Positions 34,474 through 43,539 of a stretch of DNA of 64,000 bases are shown piece by piece. Every line of letters starts with the position of its first letter. The stretch's first letter is position 1. The notes under the pieces were generated by a model that did no database searches, was not told the origin of the DNA, and was given only the letters and a program-made list of their open reading frames with translations. This DNA is from W0P28-013 sp964570565 (GTDB taxonomy: Bacteria > Bacteroidota > Bacteroidia > Bacteroidales > Paludibacteraceae), in NCBI GenBank assembly GCA_964570565.1, contig CAZMYT010000001.1, positions 62,001-126,000 of the forward strand, in the 5' to 3' direction. The position numbers and the translations under genes were made by a program.

Positions 34474-35343
34474 TTATTTTTCGATGCTGATTAATTCTAC
34501 ATCAAAAATCAAGGTTGAGAAAGGTTTGATAGTACCTTGTTCAGCAGGGCCATAAGCTAGTTCTTGTGGAATGTAAAGTCTCCATTTTGAACCTACAGGC
34601 ATCAATTGCAAAGCTTCTGTCCAGCCTTTGATAACTTCGCTTACGCCAAATGTAGCTGGTTCTTTACGTTCAACAGAGCTGTCAAAAACAGTACCGTCAA
34701 TTAATGTACCATGGTAGTGTACTTTAACAACGCTTGCAGCTGTTGGTTTAATACCTGTACCAGCTTTTAAAACTTCGTATTGTAAACCACTTGCAGTAGT
34801 TGTAACGCCTGCTTTTTTTGCATTTTCAGCTAAGAAAGCTTCGTTTGCTTTGCGGTAGTCGCCGTATTTAGCAGCAGCTTTTTCTGATACCATACGATTT
34901 TGAACGGTTTCAGCATAAGTCGCAGCTTCTTCAGCGGTCATAACTTTAGAGTCGTCCATAACGCCAGCTACAAATCCTGCCAAATAGTCGTTTTTGTTAA
35001 ATACTTTAGTTGTGTCGCCATCCTGAACAAGGCTTTCAAAATGAGGCATCATTTGTTGCATCACTTGTTGACCAATTTGAGCACCAACCATTTCAGCTTT
35101 TTCTTCGTCGCTCATATCTTTGGTAGCTTTTAAGAAACCTTTGATGAAAGCGTCCATGTTTTTGGTGGTGTCAACTTCTAAACGAACTAAGTACTCTTTT
35201 AAACCACGTGATGTGGTCATACCATAAGAATAAGCTAAAGAGTCAGTTTCGCTTTTTAATTCTGCTTTTGGGGCTTTATTACAAGAAGAAAACCCCATGG
35301 TGATGGCTGCTAAAGCAGCAACACCCAAAATAAATTTTTTCAT
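34474..35343 (-). CDS. FKBP-type peptidyl-prolyl isomerase, lipoprotein (Mip/FkpA-like)
   Basis: A 289-residue periplasmic folding catalyst. The N-terminus has a lipobox-like FSSC at about residue 20, then the helical Mip-type dimerization region ('YSYGMTTSRGLKEYL...') and a C-terminal FKBP domain ('VKVHYHGTLIDGTVFDSSVERKEPATFGVSEVIKGWTEALQLMPVGSKWRLYIPQELAYG'). The ATG at 35343 is preferred to a GTG two codons upstream. It lies 19 bases after a shorter paralogue and is co-transcribed with it. Confidence 0.92.
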   Translation of the reverse strand: MKKFILGVAALAAITMGFSSCNKAPKAELKSETDSLAYSYGMTTSRGLKEYLVRLEVDTTKNMDAFIKGFLKATKDMSDEEKAEMVGAQIGQQVMQQMMPHFESLVQDGDTTKVFNKNDYLAGFVAGVMDDSKVMTAEEAATYAETVQNRMVSEKAAAKYGDYRKANEAFLAENAKKAGVTTTASGLQYEVLKAGTGIKPTAASVVKVHYHGTLIDGTVFDSSVERKEPATFGVSEVIKGWTEALQLMPVGSKWRLYIPQELAYGPAEQGTIKPFSTLIFDVELISIEK

Positions 35344-35362
35344 GTTCACAAAAATTGATTAA

Positions 35363-35959
35363 TTATTTAATAATATCGAGTAATTCTACTTCAAAAATTA
35401 GGGCAGTGTGTGGTTTGATAACATCGCCAGCGCCGTGTGCGCCATAGGCTAAATCGCTAGGAATGTATAATTTCCATTTTGATCCTACGGTCATCAGTTG
35501 TAACGCTTCCACCCAACCAGCAATAACTTGTGTTACGCCAAATGTGGCAGGTTCGTTGCGCATTACAGAACTGTCAAAAACTGTACCATTAATTAATGTG
35601 CCGTGATAATGTACTTTTACGCGGTCTGAAGCTGTCGGTTTGGCACCTTTCCCGTCAGTTATAATTTCATATTGTAACCCACTTTCGGTTACTTTAACTT
35701 CTGCACGTTTAGCATTTGCGGCTAAAAATGCTTCGCCTTCTTGGCGTAATCCTGCAGTAGCTTGTTCTTTTTCAGCTTCTTTTTTTGTAAAATACTCGTT
35801 TAAGAGTTCTTGAGCTTCTTGTACTGACAATTCTGGTCGAGTGCCTTCGCACATAGCTTCAATGCCTTTAGTAAATGAGTTGTAATCAATTCCCTTTATA
35901 TCGTTTTGACGTAAACTTTGACCAAAACTCAAGCCGAGCGCATAACTTAATTTATCCAT
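35363..35959 (-). CDS. FKBP-type peptidyl-prolyl isomerase (FklB-like)
   Basis: A 198-residue FKBP without a signal sequence, so probably cytoplasmic. A short helical N-terminal region ('LSYALGLSFGQSLRQNDIKGIDYNSF') is followed by an FKBP domain that is almost the same as that of the next gene ('VKVHYHGTLINGTVFDSSVMRNEPATFGVTQVIAGWVEALQLMTVGSKWKLYIPSDLAYG'). The two genes are a tandem duplication in which one copy is exported and the other is not. Confidence 0.92.
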   Translation of the reverse strand: MDKLSYALGLSFGQSLRQNDIKGIDYNSFTKGIEAMCEGTRPELSVQEAQELLNEYFTKKEAEKEQATAGLRQEGEAFLAANAKRAEVKVTESGLQYEIITDGKGAKPTASDRVKVHYHGTLINGTVFDSSVMRNEPATFGVTQVIAGWVEALQLMTVGSKWKLYIPSDLAYGAHGAGDVIKPHTALIFEVELLDIIK

Positions 35960-35985
35960 ATACTATTTGTTTTTAAAAATGTCCG

Positions 35986-35993
35986 CAAAGATA
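35986..35993 (-). promoter_or_regulatory. Promoter -7 box (TAtcTTTG) for the FKBP pair
   Basis: Minus-strand TATCTTTG, 27 bases before the start of the first FKBP gene. Confidence 0.6.
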
Positions 35994-36114
35994 CTAAAAA
36001 GATAGATGTATTTATTGCATTGTTTCGAAAAAGGTTTTTATTATCCTCTAATATATTGTTTATCTAAACGTTATAGAAGCTTGTATGAAACGTATAGTGT
36101 GTCGAAAAATTGTG

Positions 36115-36122
36115 TAACTTTG
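36115..36122 (+). promoter_or_regulatory. Promoter -7 box (TAacTTTG) for the envelope-glycan operon
   Basis: TAACTTTG, 43 bases before the Kelch lipoprotein start. It is the only clear plus-strand promoter before the nine-gene run that ends at 44772. Confidence 0.6.
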
Positions 36123-36164
36123 CACACTAAAGGACTTTAATATTTTAATTCATTGTTTGTACGA

Positions 36165-37142
36165 ATGCGCTATCATCTAAGTAGCTTATTGCTCGTTTTT
36201 ATAGCATTTTTGGCAGTTGGTTGTGAGGCTTTACCTGAACCAACTGAACCAGTAGTGTTCGTACAAAAGCAATCTCTTCCCACTGGGCGAGCTTCGGCTG
36301 CTTCCTTTGTGGTCGATGGTAAAGCGTATGTTCTCTCTGGCCGTTCGGCGAATAATAAAATCCTGCGTGATTTTTGGATGTATAATCCACTTACTGACAA
36401 TTGGACAGAGTTGGATTCGGTACCATTTACTGGTCGCGTAAAAGCGATTTCTGTGGTGGTGGACGGTGCTGCCTATGTTGGGCTTGGCTTTAATGGGCAT
36501 GTATATACAGATAGTGCCTATCGCCGTGATTTTTGGCGTTACGATTTACAAACTACCACGTGGACTCGTTGTGCCGATTTCCCTTCACATAACACGAATG
36601 TAGCCGTTTCGTTTGTTTTTGGTAAACGTATTTTTGTGGCGTTTGGCTTTTTTGATGGTTTTACACGCGATGTATATGCGTATGATACGCAAACAGATAA
36701 ATGGACTCGTTGTGATGATTCGTCGGCTTATGGACGAGCTGGTGCTGTGGGTTGTAGTAATGGCGCACGTTATTTTGCAGGAACAGGTTATAATACCACC
36801 AATATGAATGATTGGTGGGAATTTTATCCAGAAAGTACGACCTGGAGTCAACGCGCTCATATTCCTGGTGCTGGACGGATGTTTGCTTCCGCAACAGCAG
36901 TCGATGAGCGTATTTTTGTGTTAGGCGGTCGTCATTTTGGCGGATCGTTGACGACTGGTTTTTTGTTTGATGATTTATTGGAATATGATGTAGCAGCAGA
37001 TAAATGGCTTTTGCGTGGACGTTTACCACAAGGAGGTCGCGAGAATATGATAGCATTTTCTATCAATGGGCAAGGTTATTTTGGCTTAGGTGAGGATGCG
37101 AGTGGAAAAATATGTAATGATTTTTATACGTGGCACGATTAA
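36165..37142 (+). CDS. Kelch-repeat outer-envelope lipoprotein
   Basis: A 325-residue lipoprotein (lipobox AVGC near residue 20) built of about six Kelch blades. Each has a hydrophobic strand, a Gly pair and a 'D.W.Y...T..W' ending, such as 'GKAYVLSGRSANNKILRDFWMYNPLTDNWTEL' and 'RIFVLGGRHFGGS...LLEYDVAADKWLLRG'. Proteins of this shape include N-acetylneuraminate epimerases, but I see no basis for that activity here. The start is ATG 36165. It overlaps the Wzi-like gene by 13 bases, hinting at a joint role at the cell surface. Confidence 0.8.
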   Translation: MRYHLSSLLLVFIAFLAVGCEALPEPTEPVVFVQKQSLPTGRASAASFVVDGKAYVLSGRSANNKILRDFWMYNPLTDNWTELDSVPFTGRVKAISVVVDGAAYVGLGFNGHVYTDSAYRRDFWRYDLQTTTWTRCADFPSHNTNVAVSFVFGKRIFVAFGFFDGFTRDVYAYDTQTDKWTRCDDSSAYGRAGAVGCSNGARYFAGTGYNTTNMNDWWEFYPESTTWSQRAHIPGAGRMFASATAVDERIFVLGGRHFGGSLTTGFLFDDLLEYDVAADKWLLRGRLPQGGRENMIAFSINGQGYFGLGEDASGKICNDFYTWHD

Positions 37143-38578
37143 TTCACATAGTGATAATTGGCGTGGCGTTGTGTTGTATACAACCACTTATAGCTTCCAA
37201 AGCTTGGCCGTTACCAATGGATTCGGCCGATGTCAATGGGGACACAATTACATACGGAGCTTCGATGCAAGCCGTGGCGGCGTCTGGCGACTATGCACCG
37301 TTTTGGTTTCACTCGAATCGCTATGGTGCGGTTTCGGCGCAGCCATATAGTGGTCAGTTGAGTTTATCTGTTTCCAAAGAATTGACGCGGCCACGTCGGT
37401 GGTACGATTATAGCTTTGGTATAGAAGCTATTGGACAAGTGGATACAAAAGTATCGTCACTGTTTTTTCAACAGTTATATGCCCATTTACGGTTATATGT
37501 CATTGACATTACGGTAGGTATAAAACCTGAAACTTGGGGAAATCAAGATGAATTCTTATCAAGTGGTGGCTTTTTATTTTCTCAAAATGCACGACCAATG
37601 CCACGTATTACTATTGGGATTGATCATTACACGCCAGTACCATTTACGTATGGTTACTTGGAACTAAAGGGTGGTATTACACATGCTTGGTTTACGGATA
37701 ATGTGTATTTGAAAAATTCTTTTTTGCATCACAAGTTTATAGGTGCACGTGTTGGTGGAAATTTGCCAGTGACTGTGAATTATGAATTTCATCATGCGGC
37801 TCAATGGGGTGGTGTATCGCCCGTTTATGGAGAATTAGGCTCGTCGTTTAAAGATTTGGTAACGGTATTTTTTGCTGGTTCAGGTGGAACTATGAGCAAT
37901 GATCAGATTAATGCCTATGGAAATCATTTGGGTTCACAAAGTTTGGGTTTAGATGTAAAAGTGGGTGCTTGGACGGTGTCGACGTATTGGCAAAATATTT
38001 TTGAAGATGGCCCTATTAAGCCACTTTGGGAAGCGATGAATATATCGGATGGTGTTTGGGGAATTTCTATTAAACAATCCCAATTTCCCTATGTTAGTGG
38101 ACTCTTATATGAATTTGTTAATACCACTGACCAATCAGGACCTTTTCACGATAAAGATGGCTTAGTTTTTGGTGGTAACGATTCGTATTTTACCAATAGC
38201 GTGTATGCTAATGGTTGGAATTATTTTAACCGTACGTTGGGAACACCTTTTATTACGTCGACTATTTACAATACCGATGGTAGCATAGCTACGCTTAATA
38301 ATCGTGCGATGGCTCATCATTTAGGTATTCGAGGCGATATTGCCGGTTATCGTTATCGCACATTGGTATCGTACGCCAAAAATTATGGGCGTTATCGCGA
38401 TGGTGATGCATTGAAATCGACTAATACAGCTATTTTATTGGAAGTAAATAAACAGGTTCCTCAATGGTGGAATTTGGATTTTTCACTCTCGTTGGGTGCC
38501 GATTTGGGCACGCAGTTTGGTAATTCATTTGGCGTGATGTTTTCGGTGGCAAAGCGAGGTATTATTTGGACTTATTGA
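37130..38578 (+). CDS. Capsule assembly Wzi-family outer membrane protein
   Basis: A 482-residue protein with a signal peptide (about 1-22) and a beta-barrel body. Wzi-family features include 'YGASMQAVAASGDYAPFWFHSNRYGAVS', 'GGFLFSQNARPMPRITIGIDHYTPVPFT', 'LELKGGITHAWFTDN...KNSFLHHKFIGAR' and 'VNYEFHHAAQWGGVSP'. Wzi barrels bind capsule or surface glycan at the outer membrane. The start is a GTG inside the end of the preceding gene; no ATG gives a better signal peptide. Located at the head of a glycosyltransferase operon. Confidence 0.82.
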   Translation: MARLIHIVIIGVALCCIQPLIASKAWPLPMDSADVNGDTITYGASMQAVAASGDYAPFWFHSNRYGAVSAQPYSGQLSLSVSKELTRPRRWYDYSFGIEAIGQVDTKVSSLFFQQLYAHLRLYVIDITVGIKPETWGNQDEFLSSGGFLFSQNARPMPRITIGIDHYTPVPFTYGYLELKGGITHAWFTDNVYLKNSFLHHKFIGARVGGNLPVTVNYEFHHAAQWGGVSPVYGELGSSFKDLVTVFFAGSGGTMSNDQINAYGNHLGSQSLGLDVKVGAWTVSTYWQNIFEDGPIKPLWEAMNISDGVWGISIKQSQFPYVSGLLYEFVNTTDQSGPFHDKDGLVFGGNDSYFTNSVYANGWNYFNRTLGTPFITSTIYNTDGSIATLNNRAMAHHLGIRGDIAGYRYRTLVSYAKNYGRYRDGDALKSTNTAILLEVNKQVPQWWNLDFSLSLGADLGTQFGNSFGVMFSVAKRGIIWTY

Positions 38579-39300
38579 TGATTATGAAAAACGTACATAT
38601 TATAACGCCTGTCAAGGATTCGTGGGAAACCACGCGTCAAACCATAGAGGCAATAGCTTTGTCGGAGACGGCTGCTAATTACGTGTATACGGTATACAAT
38701 GATTTTAGTACCGATGAAAATACCGCAAATTTGGGGCAGATTACCCAAAAATATGGTTTTGAGTTACTCAATTTAGCCTCGGTTACTAATCATCCTTCGC
38801 CTAATTATTTACTGATATTGCAATTGGCACAACAACGGGCGTTGGCAGAGCAGGCTCATTTGATTTTGGTGGAATCTGATGTTGTGGTTCGTAAACAGAC
38901 TATACAGAACATGATTGACGCAGTTAATGCGGACGAGAAAATAGGAATGGTGGCAGCTGTTACGGTGGATGCAAACGAACAAGTTAATTTTCCGTACTTG
39001 TATGCTCAAAAGTTTCCTAAGGTGGCGATGGATACGAAAAAGCGTTTTAGCTTTTGTTGTACCTTGTTGACTTACGATTTTTTGAAAGCGTATGATTTTA
39101 AGAATCTAAATCCTGAGAAATCATGGTACGATGTTTTTATCTCGCATCAATCAGTAGAATTAGGTTTCAAAAATCGTTTGTTGATGAATTCGCCGGTGTT
39201 GCATCAACCACATAGCAGCCGCCCTTGGAAGCAATTAAAATATACTAATCCTTTGAAATACTATTGGGTGAAATATACCAAAGGTTTTGATAAAATTTAA
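38578..39300 (+). CDS. Glycosyltransferase, GT2-like fold
   Basis: A 240-residue nucleotide-sugar transferase. The GT-A start 'VHIITPVKDSWETTRQTIEAIALSE' and the acidic 'LILVESDVVVRKQTIQNMIDAV' are visible, with 'YNDFSTDENT' in place of the usual DDGS. It ends with a basic 'LKYYWVKYTKGFDKI' tail. The start ATG overlaps the previous stop (TGATG) and its own stop overlaps the next ATG, so it is translationally coupled on both sides. Donor and acceptor are unknown. Confidence 0.78.
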   Translation: MIMKNVHIITPVKDSWETTRQTIEAIALSETAANYVYTVYNDFSTDENTANLGQITQKYGFELLNLASVTNHPSPNYLLILQLAQQRALAEQAHLILVESDVVVRKQTIQNMIDAVNADEKIGMVAAVTVDANEQVNFPYLYAQKFPKVAMDTKKRFSFCCTLLTYDFLKAYDFKNLNPEKSWYDVFISHQSVELGFKNRLLMNSPVLHQPHSSRPWKQLKYTNPLKYYWVKYTKGFDKI

Positions 39301-40781
39301 TGAAAACGGTTTCAGTTATAGTACCCGCTTATAACGCCTCGGCTTTTTTAGAAGAGACGATTTGTTCCATCTTGGCATCGACCTATCCAGATTTGGAGGT
39401 TGTTATTGTCGACGATGGTTCTTCTGACAACACGTTCGCTTTGGCGAATAATTTAGCGTCTAAACACGCTCAAGTTCGCGCTTTTTCACAACCAAATAGC
39501 GGTGTTTCAGCGGCGCGCAATAGAGCGTTGCGTGAAGCTGTTGGAACTTATATTTTACCTGTTGATGCCGATGATTTAATTAGTACCACGTATATTGCTA
39601 ATGCCGTGGCAGTACTCGATGCGCGGCCTGAAGTGAAAGTGGTATATGCCAAAGCTGAATTTTTCGGTTTGCGTCAAGGTGCGTGGAAATTGCCGGCGTA
39701 CAGTTTGCATAAATTGGCCATGCATAATCAGATTTATGTGAGTGCCATGTATCGCAAAGAGGATGCGCTAGCCTTTGGTGGTTATTGTGAAACGATTTCT
39801 GGTCGTGAAGATTGGGAATTTTGGATGTCGATGTTAAAGACGGGTGGAGAAGTGGTGCAGTTGAGCGAAATTGGACTTTTTTACCGTATTCAGAAACAGT
39901 CGAAACGGGTGAGTGATAGACAGAATAAGGCAGAACGTATTGCTTTGTTGAATGAGCGTCACCTCGATTTTTTCTTGCGTGAGTTGCACGGTCCATTACG
40001 TCATCGTCGATCGATGTCGCCTGTTATAAATAGGGTAGTGAATGTTTGGAAATCTACAACATTTCGTGTTACTCCAGTTTATAACCATTTTGGATTATTT
40101 GTGGCTCGTTTGAATCACGATTTTTCGACTAAAGGGGATGTGCTATACCAAAAACGAAATGTGTTGAAACGCTTTATGGTGGGAAATAGTTCTGTTGTGG
40201 TCAAAGCGTTTAAAACTCCGATTTTTTTTAAATCAATTATTTATGGCTGGTTTCGTAAATCGAAAGCTAAACGTTCGTTTGAGTACGCCGTACGCCTTCA
40301 ACAAGCAGGTATAGGAACACCTGCACCCATTGGCTATTTGGAATGTCGCACGTTAGGATGTTTAACCACAAGTTATTACGCTTCTGCCGAATCTACTTGC
40401 ACACACACGTTTAATGATTTGATAGGCAATCCGATCTTCCCTTTTCGTACAGAAATTTTAACGGCTATTGGTGAGTTTACGGCACGTTTACACGAGGCAG
40501 GCATACTTCATCAGGACTATTCGGGGGGGAATATTTTGTTTGAATATTGCGATGGCAAAGCAGCCATTGAACTGATAGATTTAAACCGTTTGAAGTTTGG
40601 TAAAGTGAATTTGCTTGCTGGTTGTCGTAATTTTGAACGATTAAATATAGATGCCGATGCGCTACGTATTATGGCAAAAGCCTATGCTTTAGCACGCGAT
40701 TTTGATGTGCAGTTATGTACCAATTCCATTATTCAAATGAGGTGGAAAAAGCACGTTAAACAACAGATTACAAATTTATAA
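39300..40781 (+). CDS. Glycosyltransferase GT2 fused to a WaaP/Kdo-kinase-like domain
   Basis: A 493-residue two-domain protein. Residues 1-230 are a GT2 glycosyltransferase ('VSVIVPAYNASAFLEETI', 'VVIVDDGSSDNT', 'PVDADD', 'SGREDWEFW'). From about 295 on is a protein-kinase-like fold of the LPS heptose/Kdo kinase type: Lys in 'VVVKAFK' (K302), catalytic loop 'HQDYSGGN' (H404, D406, N411) and the metal Asp in 'IELIDLNR' (D427). The protein may add a sugar and phosphorylate the same or a nearby core residue. It sits in an LPS/lipooligosaccharide-like operon, which supports a core-glycan role. Confidence 0.88.
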   Translation: MKTVSVIVPAYNASAFLEETICSILASTYPDLEVVIVDDGSSDNTFALANNLASKHAQVRAFSQPNSGVSAARNRALREAVGTYILPVDADDLISTTYIANAVAVLDARPEVKVVYAKAEFFGLRQGAWKLPAYSLHKLAMHNQIYVSAMYRKEDALAFGGYCETISGREDWEFWMSMLKTGGEVVQLSEIGLFYRIQKQSKRVSDRQNKAERIALLNERHLDFFLRELHGPLRHRRSMSPVINRVVNVWKSTTFRVTPVYNHFGLFVARLNHDFSTKGDVLYQKRNVLKRFMVGNSSVVVKAFKTPIFFKSIIYGWFRKSKAKRSFEYAVRLQQAGIGTPAPIGYLECRTLGCLTTSYYASAESTCTHTFNDLIGNPIFPFRTEILTAIGEFTARLHEAGILHQDYSGGNILFEYCDGKAAIELIDLNRLKFGKVNLLAGCRNFERLNIDADALRIMAKAYALARDFDVQLCTNSIIQMRWKKHVKQQITNL

Positions 40782-40795
40782 AGTCATATATACGG

Positions 40796-41698
40796 ATGAT
40801 TTCAATTATTGTTTGCTCAAAATATGAACAATTAGCTACCGCTTTTACTGATAATGTGGCGGCAACTGTTGGCGTTGAGTACGAGTTGATTCATATTGAC
40901 AACTCCAAACAAACTTATTCTATTTTTTCAGCCTATAATGAGGGCGTAAAACGGTCTACTTATCCGAATTTGTGTTTTGTACACGAAGATGTGTTGTTCT
41001 TAACTCCAGATTGGGGCAAAAAGGTGGCGGCACATCTAACCAATCCGCAAGTTGGTATTGTTGGCGTTGCTGGCGGCGACGTCATGACTCCTGTTCCAAC
41101 AGGCTGGTATGCGTTGAATTATTCCATGCATTTAGTGCAGTCAAATAACGAAGGTACAGAATCAGAGCATTTGCTTTATCCTGTTAACTATGCAGAACAA
41201 ACACGCTCTGTAGTTTTACTTGATGGCGTTTTGCTGTGTATGCGTAAAGATGTATTTGAACATATTCAATTTGACGAACAGTTAAGTGGTTTTCATGGTT
41301 ACGATCTTGATATTTCGGTCCAATCTATTGTGGCAGGTTATAAAAATTTTGTGATGTATGATGTATTGATTGAACATTTCTCAAAAGGAATGTTTGGTTG
41401 GAATTATTATAAAAATTTGATTTATATCACTAAAAAATGGGAGAAGCATTTACCACTTTTTGAATCTTCTATTTCGCAGGAAGAGCAAGAACGGTTTATG
41501 CAACGAAAGTCACGTTGGCTAGTTCGCTTGTGTAAAGTGTTGGTGCGTGCTAAAGTGCCCTACACCGAGATTCATGAAACAATGAAATATTATACTGGGC
41601 GTGTGGGTTCGCCATGGGATAAAGTTAAACTTTTTATGCTTCCTGTTCGTGTTTGGTTAATTCGAGTAACGTCTAAAATCAGAAAAAAATCGTTATGA
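40796..41698 (+). CDS. Glycosyltransferase family protein (Glyco_tranf_2_5-like)
   Basis: A 300-residue cytoplasmic transferase. The N-terminus 'MISIIVCSKYEQLATAFTDNVAATVGVEYELIHIDNS' and 'AYNEGVKRSTYPNLCFVHEDVLFLTPDWG' fit a GT2-like family that uses 'HEDV' as the metal-binding acidic motif; 'FHGYDLDISVQ' is a second acidic motif. It ends in a basic tail. The stop overlaps the start of the next gene (ATGA). Confidence 0.82.
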   Translation: MISIIVCSKYEQLATAFTDNVAATVGVEYELIHIDNSKQTYSIFSAYNEGVKRSTYPNLCFVHEDVLFLTPDWGKKVAAHLTNPQVGIVGVAGGDVMTPVPTGWYALNYSMHLVQSNNEGTESEHLLYPVNYAEQTRSVVLLDGVLLCMRKDVFEHIQFDEQLSGFHGYDLDISVQSIVAGYKNFVMYDVLIEHFSKGMFGWNYYKNLIYITKKWEKHLPLFESSISQEEQERFMQRKSRWLVRLCKVLVRAKVPYTEIHETMKYYTGRVGSPWDKVKLFMLPVRVWLIRVTSKIRKKSL

Positions 41699-42714
41699 AA
41701 TCGATAGCTTTAGTTGAATTATTCCCCTATCATAGCGAGTGCCTCTATTCCCAGTTGCTCTTTATGCAAGGACACGCTCGTGTGGTGCTTATCTGTGACC
41801 AGCGTCTTGCTCCAGTAGTTAAAACATTTGGTCAGGTGTACGACGAATGTGTATTTTTTGATTTTAAAGAGCTATCTTCCCTGTTCAAATTGCGTTCATA
41901 TTTGATTCGTAATAAGATAGATACAGTAGTTTTAAATACTGCTCAAGGTAGCCGACCTTTAAAATTTATGTTATTGCCGTTTCCAAAGCGTATTCATTTT
42001 GCAGGGATTATACATGAAACTCAAAAATTGACAGAGAGTTTTGGACAACGGCTTATTAGTCGCAAAATAAAGTCGTATTACGTATTAGCTGATTATGTGA
42101 ATCTGTTATTTCCCGCCAATTTGGGTTTTAAACATCAGTTTTTTACGCCGGCATTTTATCCTAAATTTGATACAGTCAATTTACCCGATAAAGCGGATCA
42201 AATTTGGGTCTGTATTCCTGGAGCAATTGAATCGAAACGTCGTGATTATAAGGCGTTATTAGCATTGGCTCAACATCCACAACTAAAAGAGAATGTGAAA
42301 TTTATATTGTTGGGAAATGCTACATTGGGCGAGGGTACATCGTTTATCGGAGAGATTCAACGCTTAAATATTGCTCATCGGTTTGTTTATTTCAACGAGC
42401 GTGTATCGGACGAGTTGTTTTATTCCTATATCCGCCAAGTGGATTATTTATTGCCTCTTATTCATCCCGATGCAAATACGGCAGGTGATTATACCAAAAC
42501 CAAAATTTCAGGCATGTTCCCATTGTCTTTAGCGTTTGAAAAAACGATGTTGTGCCATAACTTGTTTGCTCAAGTCAAAGGATTCGATTACAATGTTCTT
42601 TTTTATGATAACCTTGATGAATTAGTTGATACAATCAATCAGAACAGGAAAGTGGAGCATACTTTTACGGCTAATTTCGACAAAAACCAATCACGTTATT
42701 TGAGTTTATTATGA
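41695..42714 (+). CDS. Putative GT-B glycosyltransferase
   Basis: A 339-residue protein without a strong family signature. 'MKSIALVELFPYHSECLYSQLLFM' and 'WVCIPGAIESKRRDYKALLALAQHPQLKENVKFILLGNA', followed by 'YIRQVDYLLPLIHPD', are typical of the two Rossmann halves of GT-B enzymes, the last part being where donor-binding residues lie. It is coupled to genes on both sides by ATGA overlaps. Assignment rests on shape and context. Confidence 0.65.
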   Translation: MKSIALVELFPYHSECLYSQLLFMQGHARVVLICDQRLAPVVKTFGQVYDECVFFDFKELSSLFKLRSYLIRNKIDTVVLNTAQGSRPLKFMLLPFPKRIHFAGIIHETQKLTESFGQRLISRKIKSYYVLADYVNLLFPANLGFKHQFFTPAFYPKFDTVNLPDKADQIWVCIPGAIESKRRDYKALLALAQHPQLKENVKFILLGNATLGEGTSFIGEIQRLNIAHRFVYFNERVSDELFYSYIRQVDYLLPLIHPDANTAGDYTKTKISGMFPLSLAFEKTMLCHNLFAQVKGFDYNVLFYDNLDELVDTINQNRKVEHTFTANFDKNQSRYLSLL

Positions 42715-43496
42715 GTAAAATACCGGTAAAAGTCATAATCCCTATTTATAAAAATGAATTAAATAGTGATGAGCAACGTTCCTTGCAACAGTGTTGCAAG
42801 GTGTTGGCTGCTTATCCTATTGTTTTTGTAAAACCTAGATCTTTGGATATTTCATCGTGGTTAAACGTGTATCCAGCTTGTACGGTGGAGTCATTCGACG
42901 ACCATTTTTTTGAAAGTATAGCAGGTTATAATGCCTTGATGTTGAATCGCCAATTTTACGAGCGTTTTTTAGATACGGAGTACATATTAATCCATCAGTT
43001 AGATGCTTATGTTTTCAAAGATGCTTTGATGGAGTGGGTAAATAAAGGTTACGATTACGTTGGAGCTCCGTGGATTCTTAAACCGAAGTATCATCGTTTC
43101 TACTATCGTATTCTATTGTCTATTAGATCTTTTGCTTATTGGATTCAAGGTAAGCCCTTCAATTTGATGATTGTTGGCGACAAAGTTGGGAATGGTGGTT
43201 TTTCACTTCGTAAGGTTCAGTCGCATTATGTGCAAACAGAAGTTCAGACTAAAAAAATAGCCTATTTTTTACGTAAAAGTGCTACGCATCAAGAATTCAA
43301 TGAAGATGTTTTTTGGGCTACTCAGAATCCGACTTTTGTATATCCAACTTGGCAAGAAGCTATTTTCTTTGCCTTGGATACGTATCCTGAATTGGGCTAT
43401 CAATTGATGAATAATGAACATCCTTTTGGATGCCATGGCTGGAAACGTGCGAAAACAGCTCAATTTTGGCAACAAAAAATGGCTAACAATGATTAA
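42711..43496 (+). CDS. DUF5672 family protein (glycosyltransferase-like)
   Basis: A 261-residue protein with the DUF5672 pattern: 'VKVIIPIYKNELNSDEQRSLQQC', 'YNALMLNRQFYERFLDTEYILIHQLDAYVFKDAL', 'YDYVGAPW', 'VGNGGFSLRKV' and 'HPFGCHGWKR'. The 'QLDAYVF' motif resembles the DxD metal site of GT-A enzymes, so a glycosyltransferase role in this operon is likely but not proven. It is coupled by an ATGA overlap to the preceding gene. Confidence 0.82.
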   Translation: MSKIPVKVIIPIYKNELNSDEQRSLQQCCKVLAAYPIVFVKPRSLDISSWLNVYPACTVESFDDHFFESIAGYNALMLNRQFYERFLDTEYILIHQLDAYVFKDALMEWVNKGYDYVGAPWILKPKYHRFYYRILLSIRSFAYWIQGKPFNLMIVGDKVGNGGFSLRKVQSHYVQTEVQTKKIAYFLRKSATHQEFNEDVFWATQNPTFVYPTWQEAIFFALDTYPELGYQLMNNEHPFGCHGWKRAKTAQFWQQKMANND

Positions 43497-43539
43497 ATGT
43501 TTGGTATAGAATAAATTTAGTTTGTGCAATAAGTCTTAT

